Below, piece by piece: positions 34,818 through 42,558 of a stretch of DNA of 56,254 nt. The notes under the pieces are model-generated. The model had not been told where the DNA came from. It saw only the letters and a program-made list of their open reading frames with translations, and made no database searches. Within the stretch, counting starts at the first letter, position 1, and each line of letters starts with the position of its first letter. The translations under genes were made by a program, and so were the position numbers. This DNA comes from Clostridia bacterium (GTDB lineage: Bacteria > Bacillota > Clostridia > UBA1212 > UBA1255), in contig JAFZSK010000006.1 of NCBI GenBank assembly GCA_017620915.1, positions 1 through 56,254 of the forward strand, in the 5' to 3' direction.

Positions 34818-36302
34818 ATGGGTAAGATCGGTTTTGACAGCGAACTTTACATGGAAAAGCAGACCAGCCACATCATCGAACGCATCTCGCAATTCAACAA
34901 CAAACTGTACCTCGAATTCGGCGGAAAGATATTTGACGACCTGCACGCCGCGCGGGTATTGCCCGGGTTCGACGTCAACGGCAAAATCAAGCTCCTCCAG
35001 AAGCTTCGTGACAAAGCCGAGGTCGTGATCTGCGTCAACGCGGCCGACATCGAAAAGACCAAAATGCGCGCCGACATCGGCATCACGTACGACCTGGAAG
35101 TGCTGCGCCTTATTGACCTGATCAGCAAAATGGATATCCTCGTGAGCGCCGTGGTCATTACGCAGTACATCGGCCAGCAGGCGGTGGAAGGCTTCATCAA
35201 GCGCCTGGACCACATCGGCATGCGGCACTACCTGCATTACCGGATCTCCGGGTATCCCGCCAACGTCAGCACTATTGTCAGCGACGAAGGCTACGGCAAA
35301 AACGAATTCGTGGAGACCGAGCGGCCGCTGGTCGTGGTCACTGCGCCCGGCCCCGGCAGCGGCAAACTTGCCACCTGTCTGTCCCAGCTGTATCACGAGT
35401 ACAAGCGCGGCAGAGTGGCCGGCTACGCGAAGTTCGAAACGTTCCCGATCTGGAACCTGCCGCTCAAGCATCCGGTCAATCTGGCGTACGAAGCCGCCAC
35501 CGCCGACCTGATGGACGTCAACATGATCGACCCCTTCCACCTCGAAGCGTACGGCGTGTCCACGGTCAACTACAACCGCGACATCGAGGCGTTCCCGGTG
35601 CTGCGCAATATATTGAAAATGATCACCGGCGACCCGGACTTTTACCGGTCGCCTACGGATATGGGCGTCAATATGGCCGGCTACTGCATCACCGACGACG
35701 CGGTCTGCCGCGAAGCTTCCTGCCAGGAGATCATCCGCCGCTATTACAAGACCGCCTGCCAGTGCAAACTCGGCCGCGAGAAACCCGAACCGCTGGAGAA
35801 GATCGCGATGATAATGCAGCAGCTGGGGCTCAAGACCACCGACCGGCGCGTGGTGGTTGCCGCCACGCAGAAAATGCACGATTCCGGCTGCCCCGCCTGC
35901 GCCATCGAGCTGGAGGACGGACGCATTATCACCGGCCGCAAGACACAGCTGATGAGCGCCTCGGCCAGCTGTGTGCTGAACTCGATAAAATCGCTGGGTG
36001 GCATTGCCGACGAGATCATGCTGATCACGCCGGAAACGCTGGAGCCGATCCTTGATCTGAAGCACAATATTCTGGGTTCCGCCAGCCCGGTGCTGAAGCT
36101 GGACGACGTGCTTACGGCACTCTCCATCAGCGCCGTGATGAACCCGTACGCCCGCCAGGCCGTGCAGTATCTGACGCAGCTTAAGGGCTGCGACATGCAC
36201 TCCACGCAGCTTTTGCGCAGCGGCGACGAAGGCACGATCCGCAAGCTGGGCATGAACCTTACGTGCGAGCCGGTGTTCCCGGAGAATGATATCCTGCTGT
36301 AA
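34818..36302 (+). CDS. DUF1846/UPF0371 family protein
   Basis: The 494-residue protein starts KIGFDSELYMEKQTSHI and contains LYLEFGGKIFDDLHAARVLPG, VVVTAPGPGSGKLATCLSQL and FPIWNLPLKHPVN, all typical of DUF1846. Members occur across Bacillota and have unknown function. The APGPGSGK segment resembles a nucleotide-binding loop. A cluster of cysteines (CREASCQE, CQCKLG) lies in the second half. GGGAAGGTG precedes ATG 34818. It is a single gene with its own promoter, convergent with mtnN after a 20-base gap. Confidence 0.9.
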   Translation: MGKIGFDSELYMEKQTSHIIERISQFNNKLYLEFGGKIFDDLHAARVLPGFDVNGKIKLLQKLRDKAEVVICVNAADIEKTKMRADIGITYDLEVLRLIDLISKMDILVSAVVITQYIGQQAVEGFIKRLDHIGMRHYLHYRISGYPANVSTIVSDEGYGKNEFVETERPLVVVTAPGPGSGKLATCLSQLYHEYKRGRVAGYAKFETFPIWNLPLKHPVNLAYEAATADLMDVNMIDPFHLEAYGVSTVNYNRDIEAFPVLRNILKMITGDPDFYRSPTDMGVNMAGYCITDDAVCREASCQEIIRRYYKTACQCKLGREKPEPLEKIAMIMQQLGLKTTDRRVVVAATQKMHDSGCPACAIELEDGRIITGRKTQLMSASASCVLNSIKSLGGIADEIMLITPETLEPILDLKHNILGSASPVLKLDDVLTALSISAVMNPYARQAVQYLTQLKGCDMHSTQLLRSGDEGTIRKLGMNLTCEPVFPENDILL

Positions 36303-36322
36303 AGCTGTTTGTTTTTTAGAAC

Positions 36323-37024
36323 TTAACGGTACCTGCGGCCCAGTTCGGGCAGGGCGTAGGTGAGGACTTTGATGGAATTGCCCGCGGCCAGTTTGCAGAA
36401 TGTCGGAAAATCGGTGGGAGCACCGCCGTCGGCGCCGTCGGAAATCGACCGGAGAATAACGTAGGGGACCAGATTGATCGCCGCCACCGCCGCGATCGCG
36501 CCGCCCTCCATTTCACAGGCTGACGCGCCGAAATCGTCGCGCAGCTTCTTTTTTTGCTCGCCTTCCGCCACAAAGCAGTCGCCGGATGCCACGATGCCGC
36601 GGTAAGCCTTCAGACCGGCTTTTTTCGCCGCGGAAAGCATTATATCCACCGCGGGTCTGTCGGCGGGGATGTTGACCGTTTCGAGCGCCTGGATCCAGCC
36701 GCGCGGATCGCCGAACGCGGTGGTGTCAAAATCGTGCTGCAGCGCCGAGTCGGAGACCAGGATGTCGCCGATGCGGAGCGCGTTGTCAACGCCCCCGGCC
36801 ACGCCCGTGTTTACGATAAGCCTCGGCTTGAATTTCACGCACATGACGGTGGCGCACATCGCCGCGAACACTTTGCCCACGCCGCACACTGCGGTCACGA
36901 CGTCTACGCCGCCGATCTTGCCCGCACTGAATGTGATGCCGCAGATCTTGCGGTCGCGCCGCTCGGCCATCAGGGCCAGCAGCCCTTTTATTTCAATATC
37001 CAGCGCACCGATGATCCCGATCAT
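36323..37024 (-). CDS. mtnN: 5'-methylthioadenosine/S-adenosylhomocysteine nucleosidase
   Basis: This 233-residue enzyme (Pfs) would split adenine from S-adenosylhomocysteine and methylthioadenosine. Features are IGIIGALDIEI at the N-terminus, VNTGVAGG, GDCFVAE and CEMEGGAIAAVA, whose Glu binds the ribose, and ILRSISDGAD with the catalytic Asp. Its ATG overlaps the luxS stop as ATGA, so the two are translationally coupled. The product S-ribosylhomocysteine is the substrate of LuxS. Confidence 0.95.
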   Translation of the reverse strand: MIGIIGALDIEIKGLLALMAERRDRKICGITFSAGKIGGVDVVTAVCGVGKVFAAMCATVMCVKFKPRLIVNTGVAGGVDNALRIGDILVSDSALQHDFDTTAFGDPRGWIQALETVNIPADRPAVDIMLSAAKKAGLKAYRGIVASGDCFVAEGEQKKKLRDDFGASACEMEGGAIAAVAAINLVPYVILRSISDGADGGAPTDFPTFCKLAAGNSIKVLTYALPELGRRYR

Positions 37025-37554
37025 GATGCCGCACCTCCCGTCGATATGTCTGTGTTATCCGCCGTCGGTCCCGGATACCGGAACGTTACATTTGTATTTT
37101 CCAGCACGTTCAAAAAGTATGCCGCCCCGGCTTTGGCTTTGTCAATGTCGAGATTCCGGTAATTGCCGCACTCGATCTCGCTCTTGCCGAACACGTCGCC
37201 CTGATGGTGAACGATCATTTCCAGCGTAGCTTTGGTGGCGGTCAATACTTCCTCCGGATCCGGCGGCTCGCCGTCAATGCCCCGCACCAGCAGATAATAC
37301 CCGGTCTGGCAGCCCATCGGCCCGAAATAGATCACCCGCGGCCCGATGGCGGAGTTGCGAATGTAAGTGGCGAACATGTGCTCCATACTGTGTATTTCTG
37401 CGTTGGAGATCAGGTCGCCCGAGTTGGGCACCCGCGCGCGCAGGTCAAACGTGGTAATGTCGCCGTCGCTCCGCGAAATGTACATTCCGGGGACAATATA
37501 CCGGTGATCCACCGTAAAGCTGGCGATCTTCTCTATTTTTTCTGTCTTTTCCAT
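37021..37554 (-). CDS. luxS: S-ribosylhomocysteine lyase LuxS, from internal start
   Basis: LuxS cleaves S-ribosylhomocysteine to homocysteine and the precursor of autoinducer-2. From an internal ATG at 37554 the product has 177 residues. Zinc ligands appear in HSMEH (His55, His59) and in SEIECGNYRN (Cys129); the catalytic Cys82 lies in FGPMGCQTGYY. These match the B. subtilis spacing closely. AAAGGTG lies five bases before this ATG, so separate LuxS can be made. The same frame is also open upstream into tadA without a stop. It precedes mtnN with an ATGA overlap. Confidence 0.92.
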   Translation of the reverse strand: MEKTEKIEKIASFTVDHRYIVPGMYISRSDGDITTFDLRARVPNSGDLISNAEIHSMEHMFATYIRNSAIGPRVIYFGPMGCQTGYYLLVRGIDGEPPDPEEVLTATKATLEMIVHHQGDVFGKSEIECGNYRNLDIDKAKAGAAYFLNVLENTNVTFRYPGPTADNTDISTGGAAS

Positions 37555-38031
37555 TTCAGCACCTTTTTCGGTCTTGTCTCTGAGTTCTTTAAAGAAGCGG
37601 CTGAGCAGCGCCGACGCTTCGGTCCCGCAGATCAGCGGATACACTTCGGTACCTCTCCCGGTACGGTTGTCCGTTCCCCGCGCAAACAGATTGAAGCGGG
37701 AGCCGGCGGCGCCGGCCTCGGGATCGTACGCACCGAAATAGAGCCGGCGGAAGCGGGCGGAGGATATTGCCCCCGCGCACATGGGGCAGGGCTCGAGGGT
37801 CACGTATATGTCGCAGTCATCCAGGCGCCAGTCGCCGGCGGCGCGGGCCGCGGCTTCGATGGCCCGCAGTTCCGCGTGACCGGTAGGGGAGTGCTCGGCT
37901 TCACGGACGTTGTGCGCGCGGGCAATGACGGCGCCGTCTTTGACTACCACCGCGCCGACCGGCACGTCGCAAGGCAGACTCAGCGCCGCCTCCCGGAGCG
38001 CTTCTTCCATAAACCGCCTCACTATTGACAT
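37021..38031 (-). CDS. tadA: TadA-LuxS single reading frame (tRNA adenosine deaminase fused to LuxS)
   Basis: From ATG 38031 the frame runs 336 codons without a stop. Residues 1-150 form a complete TadA: VPVGAVVV, GHAELRAIEAA (His52, Glu54) and EPCPMCAGAI (Cys82, Cys85), the zinc-deaminase site that converts A34 to inosine in tRNA-Arg. The usual C-terminal helix ALLSRFFKELRD follows, then KTEKGAE, then LuxS from Met160. A bifunctional protein is therefore possible beside LuxS made from the internal start. Another TadA start, at 38010, has GAGGCGG ahead of it. The frame stays open further upstream, but there it is antisense to mazG and not credible. Confidence 0.85.
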   Translation of the reverse strand: MSIVRRFMEEALREAALSLPCDVPVGAVVVKDGAVIARAHNVREAEHSPTGHAELRAIEAAARAAGDWRLDDCDIYVTLEPCPMCAGAISSARFRRLYFGAYDPEAGAAGSRFNLFARGTDNRTGRGTEVYPLICGTEASALLSRFFKELRDKTEKGAEMEKTEKIEKIASFTVDHRYIVPGMYISRSDGDITTFDLRARVPNSGDLISNAEIHSMEHMFATYIRNSAIGPRVIYFGPMGCQTGYYLLVRGIDGEPPDPEEVLTATKATLEMIVHHQGDVFGKSEIECGNYRNLDIDKAKAGAAYFLNVLENTNVTFRYPGPTADNTDISTGGAAS

Positions 38032-38067
38032 ACTTTTGCAACACCGTCCGTGTATAATATTGCCGGG

Positions 38068-38097
38068 TTGAGAATGGCACCCGACTTGTGCTATTAT
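38068..38097 (+). promoter_or_regulatory. promoter of mazG-rqcP
   Basis: TTGAGA (38068-38073) and TATTAT (38092-38097) are 18 bases apart. It lies in the divergent gap between tadA and mazG. Confidence 0.55.
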
Positions 38098-38163
38098 TAT
38101 ACAAGAACGGCAGTGCCGTTTGCAAGCCGCACACAGGCAATGTCTCTCGAGGAGAATGCAGAT

Positions 38164-38823
38164 ATGATCAGTTTTGACCGGACGCCGGAAGACGGCAAAT
38201 ATAAATTTTACGACTTGTACGAAGTAATAAGGCTCCTGAGATCTCCGGGGGGCTGCCCCTGGGACCGGGTCCAGACGCACCGCACGCTCATCACGCCGAT
38301 GGTGGAGGAAGCGTACGAACTCGTGGACGCCATTGAAAAAGAGCGCGACGACAAGCTGGTGGAAGAACTGGGCGACGTCCTGCTGCAGGTGATCTTTCAT
38401 ACGATCATCGGCGCGGAAGAGGGCAAATTCACGTTTGACGACGTGACCGACCGCTGCACGCGCAAGATGCTGTTTCGCCATTCGCACGTTTTCGGCGAGG
38501 ACACCGCGGCCAACGCGGGCGAAGCGCTTGAGAACTGGGAAAAGCGCAAGACGAATGAGAAGGGGTTCGACTCGCTGGAGCAGAAGCTCCGGGACATTCC
38601 GCGCAATTATCCCGCGCTGTACAAGGCGTACAAGGCGGCGTCCAAGATCCGCAAAGACGCGGAGGCCCGGGGCAGTTCCGCAGATACTGCGGACGTGCCG
38701 GACAACGAGGAAGAACTGGGAAAGCAGCTGTACGAGATCGTCCGCGCGGCCGAGGCAAAAGGGCTCAATCCGGAGACGGCGCTGCGAAGGTATGTTGACC
38801 GCGAAATAATAAAAGCTGATTAA
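38164..38823 (+). CDS. mazG: MazG family nucleoside triphosphate pyrophosphohydrolase
   Basis: This 219-residue all-helical enzyme would hydrolyse nucleoside triphosphates to monophosphates, helping to clean the nucleotide pool. LRSPGGCPWDRVQTH opens the MazG domain, and EEAYELVDAIEKE with EELGDVLLQVIFH supplies the metal-binding acidic residues. A second, shorter MazG-like half ends the protein. GAGGAG nine bases ahead supports ATG 38164 over upstream in-frame starts. Linkage to rqcP directly downstream copies the yabN-yabO order of Bacillus. Confidence 0.92.
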   Translation: MISFDRTPEDGKYKFYDLYEVIRLLRSPGGCPWDRVQTHRTLITPMVEEAYELVDAIEKERDDKLVEELGDVLLQVIFHTIIGAEEGKFTFDDVTDRCTRKMLFRHSHVFGEDTAANAGEALENWEKRKTNEKGFDSLEQKLRDIPRNYPALYKAYKAASKIRKDAEARGSSADTADVPDNEEELGKQLYEIVRAAEAKGLNPETALRRYVDREIIKAD

Positions 38824-38839
38824 AACAGAGAGGTAATCC

Positions 38840-39085
38840 ATGAGGATCGACAAGTTTTTAAAAGTATCACGCGTGATCAAACGGCGCACCGTGGCCAACG
38901 AAGCCTGCGACGCCGGCCGGGTCACGATCAACGGCCGCCCTGCCAAAGCGAGCGCCGATGTCAAAGAGGGCGACATCGTAGAGATCGGTTTCGGCACCGG
39001 CAAAACGCGTTTCCAGGTGCTGAAAGTTACGGAAACTGTCAGAAAAGAAGATGCGGCGGGCATGTACCGGCTGCTGGAAGAATAA
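38840..39085 (+). CDS. rqcP: S4-domain protein RqcP (YabO)
   Basis: The 81-residue protein is a single S4 RNA-binding domain: MRIDKFLKVSRVIKRRTVAN, then AGRVTINGRPAKAS and VKEGDIVEI. RqcP works with RqcH in the bacterial ribosome quality-control pathway, where it helps add alanine tails to stalled nascent chains on 50S subunits. AGAGGT precedes the ATG. It starts 16 bases after mazG and 20 bases before the foldase gene. An Hsp15-like role is the alternative, but size and context favour RqcP. Confidence 0.9.
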   Translation: MRIDKFLKVSRVIKRRTVANEACDAGRVTINGRPAKASADVKEGDIVEIGFGTGKTRFQVLKVTETVRKEDAAGMYRLLEE

Positions 39086-39105
39086 TTGACCGGGGGACAG
39101 ACAAG

Positions 39106-41415
39106 ATGTTCAAAAACACGATGAACAAGGATTTGAAGCACAACTCATTCAAGAAGATCCTTTGCGCGGTACTGGCGGTATTGACCGCGGTCACGCTGCT
39201 CGGCGCGGCGGCCGGCTGCCGCAAAAATAAAGGGAACAAGAGCGAGTATGCCGGAAAAGTTGACGGCCTCGATTTTACCCGCCCGGTGTTCATGTACGCG
39301 TTCAATTATGCCGCCAACAAACTGTACCAGTCCGGCGAAGTGTCGTTTGACACCTTCGGCACGGATGAGTTCGTTGACCTCCTGAAAGAGACAAAAAACG
39401 CTGACGGCAAAAGCTACTACGACGCGATGCTGGAAGACATTCTGACCGAGGGACAGAAGTACCTGATCAACGAAAAAATGGCGCGCGGCGAGTCAGACTG
39501 GCCCGGGGACAGCACGCTGAAGGCCAAGGGCGATAACCTCAAGACTTCGCTGGAAGGCGACTACGCCATGTACATCCAGTATTACGGGTATACAGCGGAA
39601 ATGATCGCGCTCCAGCTGTTCGGCATGCCGCTCAGCGATTATATGGATATTTATCCGCGTACAGAGGCCGTTGATGAATATAACACCAAGTGGATGCGCA
39701 CGCTCGATCCGACCGAAGAACAGCTCGCGCAGTTCTACGCGGACCATACGAGCGAGTACCGCATCGTCACCGTCCGTCACAGTCTGATCCTCACCGAGGA
39801 CATGACGGATGCCGAAAAGCAGGAGGCGCTGGCTGAGGCGCAGGGGTATGTTGACGCCGTAAAGAACGGCACGATGACGTTCGATGAGGTCGTGGCGCTC
39901 TCCGAGGACACCGGTGTGACTTCCAACGACGGCTACTATGATGTTTACAAGAACAGCGGCTTTGTGAAGCCTTTCGAGGAATGGGCCGTTGCCTGCACGG
40001 AGACCACGACTGTCCCCGAGATCGTCGAAACGGAATTCGGCTACCACCTGATGATCTGCACCGAGATCAAGGATTACACGGATGAGGACGTACAGACCAA
40101 CGTCGCCCAGGGCTGGCGCGCCGAGCAGCTGGACAACGAACTGAACAGACTGGCCGCCCAGAGCGAGCATGCCATACAGGACCGCAACGACGCGGTCATC
40201 GAAAAATACATGAAAATGGCGCTTACGGTGAATTTTGACGAGTCAGATTCCGATGATCCAGCCGCCACTTCGGCGCCGGCGGCCACCGCCACCCCGAAAC
40301 CCGAGTACAACGACGACCCGCTGGATGACACAGTAGTCGCGAAAGTAGGGGAGCAAAAGATCATCTACCCTGAATTTGTGTTCATGTTCAGCACCGCCGT
40401 CAACGAGATCCTGACCGACGATTACACGCCCGATCCCGATGTCACCACGGCGGAGCGCTACCGGCAGCTGCGCGAGTTCCTGGAGACGCCGTACAAGGAC
40501 ACCGGCATGACCTACCTCGAAAAGATCAAGGCGCGCGCGCAGGAACTGGCCGTGGAGTATGCCGCGTCGTACATGATGGCGCTGGAGCAGAAGGAACCGT
40601 ACACCGAAGAAAAATTAGCGTCGATGAACGACGAGATCGATGAAGCGATCGATTATTATCTGATGTACGCGGGCGAATATTACGGCGTTACGACGCGCGA
40701 TGAGTACATGCGCTACGTTACGGGCATGGGCGTCAACGATTATAAGTATTTCAACGCGATCCACACATTCCTGTCGGAGTATGCCGAGGAGGCGATGGCG
40801 GCAATGACCGTCACGGACGAACAGCTCAAAGCGTATTACGACGTCAACGAAGAGTATTATCGCATAGTTGCCGTCCGCCATATCCGGCTGGATTTTACCG
40901 ACACGGATGAAGACGAAACTATCTCGGACGCCGAAAAGCAGGCAGTGCGCGACACCGCAAATTTGCTGGTGGCAAAGATAAACGCCGGCGATTCTCCGGA
41001 AGCGCTGGTCAAAGCCTGGTCTCAGGCAGAGGATGCGACTACGAACGGAGGCATCGCTGCGCTGAGCGCAGTCTCCGGCGCGCTGGACAAAGAGATCGTT
41101 GACTGGGCAATGGAAACCACGACAGTCGGCACCGAAACGCTCACCGTATTTGAATTTACGGACGGCATCGAGGTCGTGTACGTATGCGGCATTCTGACGT
41201 TCGACGGACTGGAAGGCGAGACCGGTTCTGACGAAGTTACGCCGGAAACGCTGAAAAGCACGCTGGAATCCGCGTATAAGAATGAAGAGTACGACCGGCA
41301 GATCAAACAGTACGTGACGGATCATAATCTCGAACTCTCCGAACTTCGTACCGATCTGGTAGACAAGGCCGCGGAGGCTTACCTGACTTACGAGGACAAC
41401 GAGGCAACCGAGTGA
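39106..41415 (+). CDS. PrsA/SurA-like foldase lipoprotein with duplicated module
   Basis: The 769-residue protein has a signal ending AAAGC, so it is probably membrane-anchored outside the cell. It contains two similar modules (about residues 40-385 and 405-755) joined by an Ala/Thr/Pro linker. Each has a helical SurA-N-like part and a parvulin-like part: VTVRHSLILT, AQGYVDAVKNGTMTFDEVV and VETEFGYHLMICTEI in the first, VAVRHIRLDF and TNGGIAALSAVSGALD in the second. Such proteins help fold exported proteins after translocation. The first parvulin unit looks complete, the second more degenerate. The start region resembles the dispersed GGGGACAG repeat. Confidence 0.8.
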   Translation: MFKNTMNKDLKHNSFKKILCAVLAVLTAVTLLGAAAGCRKNKGNKSEYAGKVDGLDFTRPVFMYAFNYAANKLYQSGEVSFDTFGTDEFVDLLKETKNADGKSYYDAMLEDILTEGQKYLINEKMARGESDWPGDSTLKAKGDNLKTSLEGDYAMYIQYYGYTAEMIALQLFGMPLSDYMDIYPRTEAVDEYNTKWMRTLDPTEEQLAQFYADHTSEYRIVTVRHSLILTEDMTDAEKQEALAEAQGYVDAVKNGTMTFDEVVALSEDTGVTSNDGYYDVYKNSGFVKPFEEWAVACTETTTVPEIVETEFGYHLMICTEIKDYTDEDVQTNVAQGWRAEQLDNELNRLAAQSEHAIQDRNDAVIEKYMKMALTVNFDESDSDDPAATSAPAATATPKPEYNDDPLDDTVVAKVGEQKIIYPEFVFMFSTAVNEILTDDYTPDPDVTTAERYRQLREFLETPYKDTGMTYLEKIKARAQELAVEYAASYMMALEQKEPYTEEKLASMNDEIDEAIDYYLMYAGEYYGVTTRDEYMRYVTGMGVNDYKYFNAIHTFLSEYAEEAMAAMTVTDEQLKAYYDVNEEYYRIVAVRHIRLDFTDTDEDETISDAEKQAVRDTANLLVAKINAGDSPEALVKAWSQAEDATTNGGIAALSAVSGALDKEIVDWAMETTTVGTETLTVFEFTDGIEVVYVCGILTFDGLEGETGSDEVTPETLKSTLESAYKNEEYDRQIKQYVTDHNLELSELRTDLVDKAAEAYLTYEDNEATE

Positions 41416-41441
41416 TCGTTCAGCCCTCATAAAGGCAAAAA

Positions 41442-41482
41442 CAGCCGGCAGTCCGGGTGACACGTCTGCCGGCTGTTTTTTT
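41442..41482. terminator. bidirectional rho-independent terminator
   Basis: CAGCCGGCAG and CTGCCGGCTG form a perfect 10-base stem followed by seven T residues, with an A run on the other side. It separates the convergent foldase and dUTPase-IspF genes. Confidence 0.9.
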
Positions 41483-41501
41483 GCGTGATCGTCTGTTCCG
41501 G

Positions 41502-42515
41502 TCAGTCGCGCGGTTCGGCGTTGACAACGCAGAATACCTGGATGCCCCGCCCCCGGCCGAAGGCGGTGAGGGCTTCGCCGGTGGTGGCGGTAATGCCGAT
41601 CGCTGCCGGCGCAAGGCCGCACAGACGGGCAGTGTTTTCTTTGATCTCCTGAATATGTGCCGCGAGTCTGGGCTTGGCGGCTTCGATACTGAACGAAATA
41701 TGCGTCAGGCAGTATCCGGCCGCAGTGAGATCGTCGAGCGCGAGGCGCAGGTACGCGGCGGAATCGGTCGTACCGCTTTGGCACAGTTCGTCCGCGGGGC
41801 CGCCCAGAATGTTGCGGCCGGTGATGCCGGACAGCGCGTTCGTCAGCGCGTGGAGCAGTACGTCGCCGTCGCTGTTGGCTCTGAGTGTAAGCCGGTCGTT
41901 CAGTTTTATACCGCCCAGGATCAGCGGCTTTTCGGGATCATAGCGTGTGAACGCGTGTGAATCCTGGCCGATAGCAGACACGGCGCCGCCGGCGTGCGGC
42001 CTGTCATCTGACGGGCGGAAAGACGCGGGACCGGAAGAGAGCGATCCGGGCAACGCTCCGGATACGCCGCTGGAGCCGAAACCGCCGCCGCGGTCAACGC
42101 CGATCGAAGCGACATTGTCCACTTCCGTGAACGCGGCCATGGGCACCCGCGCCAGGATGAACTGGGCGATGCGGTCGCCGCGGTTGACCGTGATCGGCTC
42201 GGTCTGCGATGAATTCCACACGATCACGCTGATCTCGTTCCGGTAGCCCGCATCCAGCGTGCCCGGCGCGTTGGGCACCCGGAGCGCCGTCTTGAGGCTG
42301 AGCCCGGACCGGGGACGGACCTGCAGTTCAAAACCGTCCGGAATGGCCATTTTCAGGCCGGTGGGCACCAGCGCGGTGGCACCGGGCGCGATCTCTACTG
42401 TTTCCGCTGCGTAAATATCCATTCCGGCATCGTCGGGATGGGCGTAGCAGGGCAGTACGGCGCTTTCGCGGCATTTTTCAACGAAGATCTCGATTTTTTC
42501 ACGTTTATCTGACAT
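41502..42515 (-). CDS. dUTPase-IspF fusion protein
   Basis: One 337-residue frame carries two enzymes. Residues 1-150 are a trimeric-type dUTPase with all five motifs: DDAGMDIY (28), RPRSGLS (67), GTLDAGYRNEI (85), RGDRIAQ (112) and RGGGFGSSG (142). A linker (151-180) follows. Residues 181-337 resemble 2-C-methyl-D-erythritol 2,4-cyclodiphosphate synthase: GQDSHAF with Asp185 and His187, PLILGGIKL, SDGDVLLHAL with His222, and ATTGEALTAFGRGRGI. The three metal ligands of IspF are therefore present, although the middle region is divergent. AAGGAGG lies 10 bases before the ATG. The gene follows zapA and the U32 peptidase in one operon. Confidence 0.88.
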   Translation of the reverse strand: MSDKREKIEIFVEKCRESAVLPCYAHPDDAGMDIYAAETVEIAPGATALVPTGLKMAIPDGFELQVRPRSGLSLKTALRVPNAPGTLDAGYRNEISVIVWNSSQTEPITVNRGDRIAQFILARVPMAAFTEVDNVASIGVDRGGGFGSSGVSGALPGSLSSGPASFRPSDDRPHAGGAVSAIGQDSHAFTRYDPEKPLILGGIKLNDRLTLRANSDGDVLLHALTNALSGITGRNILGGPADELCQSGTTDSAAYLRLALDDLTAAGYCLTHISFSIEAAKPRLAAHIQEIKENTARLCGLAPAAIGITATTGEALTAFGRGRGIQVFCVVNAEPRD

Positions 42516-42558
42516 TGCGGGGCGACCTCCTTAGAGTGGGGTGCAACATTTTGCGTTA

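Noticed and set aside
34791-36200. 469-codon minus-strand open frame
   Set aside because: It is antisense to the DUF1846 gene, which has clear family motifs, a promoter and a ribosome site.
38032-39141. Upstream extension of the TadA-LuxS frame
   Set aside because: The frame is open but lies antisense to mazG and rqcP, and TadA has a natural N-terminus at 38031.
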